A stretch of DNA of 15,519 bases from a bacterium UBP6_UBA1177 (lineage in GTDB: Bacteria; UBP6; UBA1177): assembly GCA_002310995.1 (NCBI GenBank), contig DBYV01000003.1, positions 1 to 15,519 of the forward strand, given 5' to 3'. The notes under the pieces were generated by a model that did no database searches, was not told the DNA's origin, and worked only from the letters and a program-made list of their open reading frames with translations. Positions within the stretch are counted from its first letter, which is position 1. Each line of letters begins with the position of its first letter. The position numbers and the translations under genes are program-made. Shown here piece by piece: positions 13,573 through 15,519 of this stretch.

Positions 13573-13588
13573 TGACATCTCAATGTCA
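13573..13588 (-). promoter_or_regulatory. TGACA-N6-TGTCA inverted repeat before the MBL-rubredoxin gene
   Basis: TGACATCTCAATGTCA has 5-bp arms and a 6-bp spacer, the geometry of Crp/Fnr-type sites. It lies just upstream of a -10-like CATAAT (13570-13565, minus strand) and about 27 bp before the ATG. A repressor bound here would block the promoter. Confidence 0.4.
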
Positions 13589-13626
13589 TAGCTTTTTTAT
13601 TTCACGCTGCGATTGTGTTTGTGCCG

Positions 13627-13809
13627 TTATTTTTCAGCCGGCTCCCACTTGCATCTGACAGGCGAAACAATAGAGCCTTCCTTTTTCATCTCTGCAAATG
13701 CCTTGTCAACGACCTTGCGGTCCAGCCCGGTCAGTTCAGCAACCTTACCGGCATTCAAAGGTTCTCCGGCCTTTTTCATAGCTTCTAAAATCTTTTCCTT
13801 TTCATTCAT
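13627..13809 (-). CDS. Small winged-helix protein, 60 residues
   Basis: This 60-residue protein is essentially a single winged helix: EKEKILEAMKKAG, then LNAGKVAELTGLDRKVVDKA as the helix-turn-helix, then a KKEGSIVSPVRCKWEP wing. Similar short proteins are annotated as MarR-like or generic helix-turn-helix regulators in anaerobes. The ATG at 13809 has an AGG eight to ten bases upstream, and the ribosome site lies inside a 14-bp palindrome. The gene precedes the MBL-rubredoxin gene on the same strand with an 80-bp gap, and diverges from dinB. It may regulate either, or itself. A single cysteine near the C-terminus is the only candidate sensor residue. Confidence 0.75.
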   Translation of the reverse strand: MNEKEKILEAMKKAGEPLNAGKVAELTGLDRKVVDKAFAEMKKEGSIVSPVRCKWEPAEK

Positions 13810-13812
13810 GAT

Positions 13813-13826
13813 AATTACCTGTAATT
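13813..13826. promoter_or_regulatory. 14-bp palindrome over the small regulator's ribosome site
   Basis: AATTACCTGTAATT has perfect 6-bp arms and a 2-bp centre. It lies 4-17 bp before the ATG at 13809 and covers its AGG ribosome site; GTAATT is repeated directly after it. It could be an autoregulatory operator for the winged-helix protein. Confidence 0.35.
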
Positions 13827-13930
13827 GTAATTGATAACCACCCCTGTCAATACTGATTTGTCATCGCACACCATTTTTGATAGCATAAAAGGTCGAATCT
13901 GTCACGAATAATCAGAAGGTAGAGGTTCCC

Positions 13931-15004
13931 ATGCAGCAGCGCAAGATCATTCATGTCGATATGGACGCCTTTTTCGTTTCAGTGGAGGAGCACGATAATC
14001 CCGATCTGAAAGGGCATCCTGTGGTAGTCGGGCATGACGGCCCGCGCGGAGTGGTCGCAACTGCAAACTATACGGCTCGCAAATTCGGGATCCATTCGGC
14101 GCTTCCTATCGTTACGGCACACCGCCTGTGCAAAGATCTCATCGTTGTCGAAGGAAGATACCAGCGTTACAGGGAGATTTCTGAGCAGATTCGGAATATT
14201 TTCAGGGAATATACTGATGTGATCGAGCCTTTGAGTCTGGATGAGGCTTTTTTGGATGTCACGCGCAATAAAAAAGGGATACCGCTTGCTGTCGATATTG
14301 CTGCCGAGATCAAGAAGCGGATATTTGATGAGACAGGCCTTACAGCTTCGGCAGGTGTGAGCTACTGCAAGTTTCTCGCCAAGATCGCGAGCGATTACCG
14401 TAAACCGGACGGGCTCTGCACGATCCATCCTGACCGTGCGCCCGGGTTTATCGACAGACTGAAGGTCGAACAGTTCTGGGGAGTAGGTGAAAAGACGGCT
14501 CAGCATCTGCACAAAATGGGAGTTTTTACCGGGCGGGAACTTCGCGAAGTGCCTCTTGAGACATTGAGACGCGAGTTCGGAAAGAGCGGGCAGATCTTCT
14601 ATGACTTTGCGAGAGGCATTGACGATCGTCCTGTCGTAACGGAGTTCATCCGCAAGTCGCTGGGGTGTGAGCGCACTTATGCAAAAGATCTTGAAAGTTG
14701 CGCGGAAATGCTTGAAGAACTGTCTCATCTGGCAAACGAATTGACGGAAAGGCTTAAAAAACACGGTTTTTCGGGGCGCTCCCTGGTTTTGAAGATCAAA
14801 TACAGTGATTTCAGGCAGACGACACACTGCCGCAGCTGCAATAAGCCGATCGAGACTTTTGAGGAGATCTTTTCCATTACTCGTGAGCTGCTTGATGAAG
14901 TCGATGCTGCTCGGCATCCGGTGAGACTTCTGGGGCTATCTGTCACCAATCCTGTTCAAACTGAAGATCTAGGTTTTCCGCAGCAGATGACCTTTGACTG
15001 GTAG
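13931..15004 (+). CDS. dinB: DNA polymerase IV (Y-family translesion polymerase)
   Basis: This full-length 357-residue DinB starts at the ATG at 13931 with GAGG upstream. Catalytic carboxylates are visible: Asp10 and Asp12 in HVDMDAFF, and Asp104-Glu105 in SLDEAFLD. The steric-gate region, ANYTARKFGI and SAGVSYCKFLAKIASDYRKPDG (split near 137-158) are standard DinB motifs. The helix-hairpin-helix (FWGVGEKTAQHL) lies near residue 188, and the little-finger domain follows. The C-terminus ends QQMTFDW, a likely beta-clamp-binding peptide. It copies past damaged bases in the cytoplasm at low fidelity. The alkyltransferase gene begins six bases after its stop, so the two form a DNA-damage operon. 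I found no clear LexA-type box upstream. Confidence 0.96.
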   Translation: MQQRKIIHVDMDAFFVSVEEHDNPDLKGHPVVVGHDGPRGVVATANYTARKFGIHSALPIVTAHRLCKDLIVVEGRYQRYREISEQIRNIFREYTDVIEPLSLDEAFLDVTRNKKGIPLAVDIAAEIKKRIFDETGLTASAGVSYCKFLAKIASDYRKPDGLCTIHPDRAPGFIDRLKVEQFWGVGEKTAQHLHKMGVFTGRELREVPLETLRREFGKSGQIFYDFARGIDDRPVVTEFIRKSLGCERTYAKDLESCAEMLEELSHLANELTERLKKHGFSGRSLVLKIKYSDFRQTTHCRSCNKPIETFEEIFSITRELLDEVDAARHPVRLLGLSVTNPVQTEDLGFPQQMTFDW

Positions 15005-15010
15005 ACAAAT

Positions 15011-15519
15011 ATGGAAGAAAATGTTTTCAAGCGCATCTACCGCACTCCGGAGGGTTTCGACGATCTTCTCATGGTTTCAGAGGGCGGTATCCTCACCGGA
15101 TTGAGCTTTTTTGACAGCACTGATAATAAAATTGAGTGCGGGGAGAAGGAACTTCCGGTATTCCGTGATACAAAAAAGTGGCTCGATATCTATTTTTCCG
15201 GCAACTGTCCTGATTTTGTGCCGGAATTCAAAATAAAGGACTTAACGCCTTTCAGGAAGGAAGTTTCCGATATCATGCTCTCTATTCCCTTTGGAAGGAG
15301 TATGACTTACGGCGAAATCGCGGCACTTGTCGCACAGAAGCACGGCAACAAAAAAATGTCGGCTCAGGCCGTGGGAGGAGCTGTAGGCTGGAATCCTCTC
15401 TGCATAATAGTGCCGTGCCACCGCGTCCTTGGCGCAGACAAAAGCCTTACAGGTTACGGCGGCGGCATCAAAAACAAGATCGCGCTTCTTGAACTCGAAG
15501 GGATCGAGTTCCGAAAACC
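15011..15519 (+). CDS. ogt: Methylated-DNA-[protein]-cysteine S-methyltransferase, partial
   Basis: The gene is cut by the right edge after 169 visible residues, probably only a few short of its end. It transfers alkyl groups from O6-alkylguanine to its own cysteine, a one-use suicide repair reaction. The active site VPCHRVLG places the acceptor at Cys136. SIPFGRSMTYGEIA (91-104), the helix-turn-helix stretch QAVGGAVGWNPL and GYGGGIKNKIALLELEG are all family signatures. The N-terminal roughly 75 residues form the less conserved RNase H-like domain. The ATG at 15011 is six bases after the dinB stop, with no clear ribosome site, so translational coupling to dinB is likely. It pairs direct alkyl repair with translesion synthesis in one transcript. 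Confidence 0.93.
   Translation, partial: MEENVFKRIYRTPEGFDDLLMVSEGGILTGLSFFDSTDNKIECGEKELPVFRDTKKWLDIYFSGNCPDFVPEFKIKDLTPFRKEVSDIMLSIPFGRSMTYGEIAALVAQKHGNKKMSAQAVGGAVGWNPLCIIVPCHRVLGADKSLTGYGGGIKNKIALLELEGIEFRK

Noticed and set aside
13550..13590. Fourth WYL-module site (TATGCCTGA half-site at about 13567)
   Set aside because: Only one half-site matches and there is no -10 at the required distance.
12689..13591. Long plus-strand open frame opposite the MBL-rubredoxin gene
   Set aside because: It is a shadow of a gene with complete catalytic motifs on the other strand.

Overview
The window looks like a chromosomal segment from an anaerobic bacterium with an outer membrane. The anaerobic lifestyle is suggested by a dicluster ferredoxin next to a Crp/Fnr regulator, a rubredoxin-fused hydrolase and a Fe-Mo-cofactor-type NifX domain. 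The outer membrane is suggested only weakly, by one exported protein ending in an aromatic residue. I cannot fix the phylum from sequence alone. Many genes have strong GGAGG ribosome binding sites, and several promoters are near TTGACA-N16-TATATT.

Layout. (1) 1-1435: a ferredoxin-type iron-sulfur protein, cut by the left edge, diverges from a Crp/Fnr regulator. One perfect 16-bp inverted repeat lies midway between their -10 boxes. (2) 1514-4268, minus strand: a four-gene operon with a consensus promoter. It encodes a YwnB-like NAD(P)-binding protein, a zinc-type macrodomain ADP-ribose hydrolase, a class M sirtuin (SirTM) and a YwnA-type Rrf2 regulator. This is an ADP-ribosylation writer/eraser pair without the lipoyl-carrier genes it usually travels with. 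(3) 4558-5283: a DUF134-NifX fusion with a His/Cys-rich tail.

(4) 5335-12560: an accessory, defence-like island bracketed by 42-bp direct repeats (36/42 identical, all six differences transitions). Its left end is a type III toxin-antitoxin locus. A near-consensus promoter drives three ~34-nt repeats with covarying pseudoknot pairs, followed by a strong terminator and a ToxN/AbiQ-family ribonuclease gene. Next come an exported protein, a WYL-domain regulator and an operon of a membrane-anchored helicase IV-like helicase/nuclease plus a SEC-C protein with an HNH-like Cys/His pattern. The exported protein, the WYL gene and the helicase operon share the same unusual promoter. Each has a 19-bp inverted repeat centred exactly 21.5 bp from the -10 centre and no recognisable -35. 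This points to a regulon of the WYL protein.

(5) 12605-15519: a metallo-beta-lactamase-fold hydrolase fused to rubredoxin and a 60-residue winged-helix protein (both minus), then dinB and an ogt-type alkyltransferase cut by the right edge (both plus). The last two form a DNA damage pair.

The strongest candidates for undescribed biology are the WYL-controlled helicase/SEC-C system with its promoter module, the divergent ToxI-like RNA, and the sirtuin/macrodomain operon in a non-lipoyl context.
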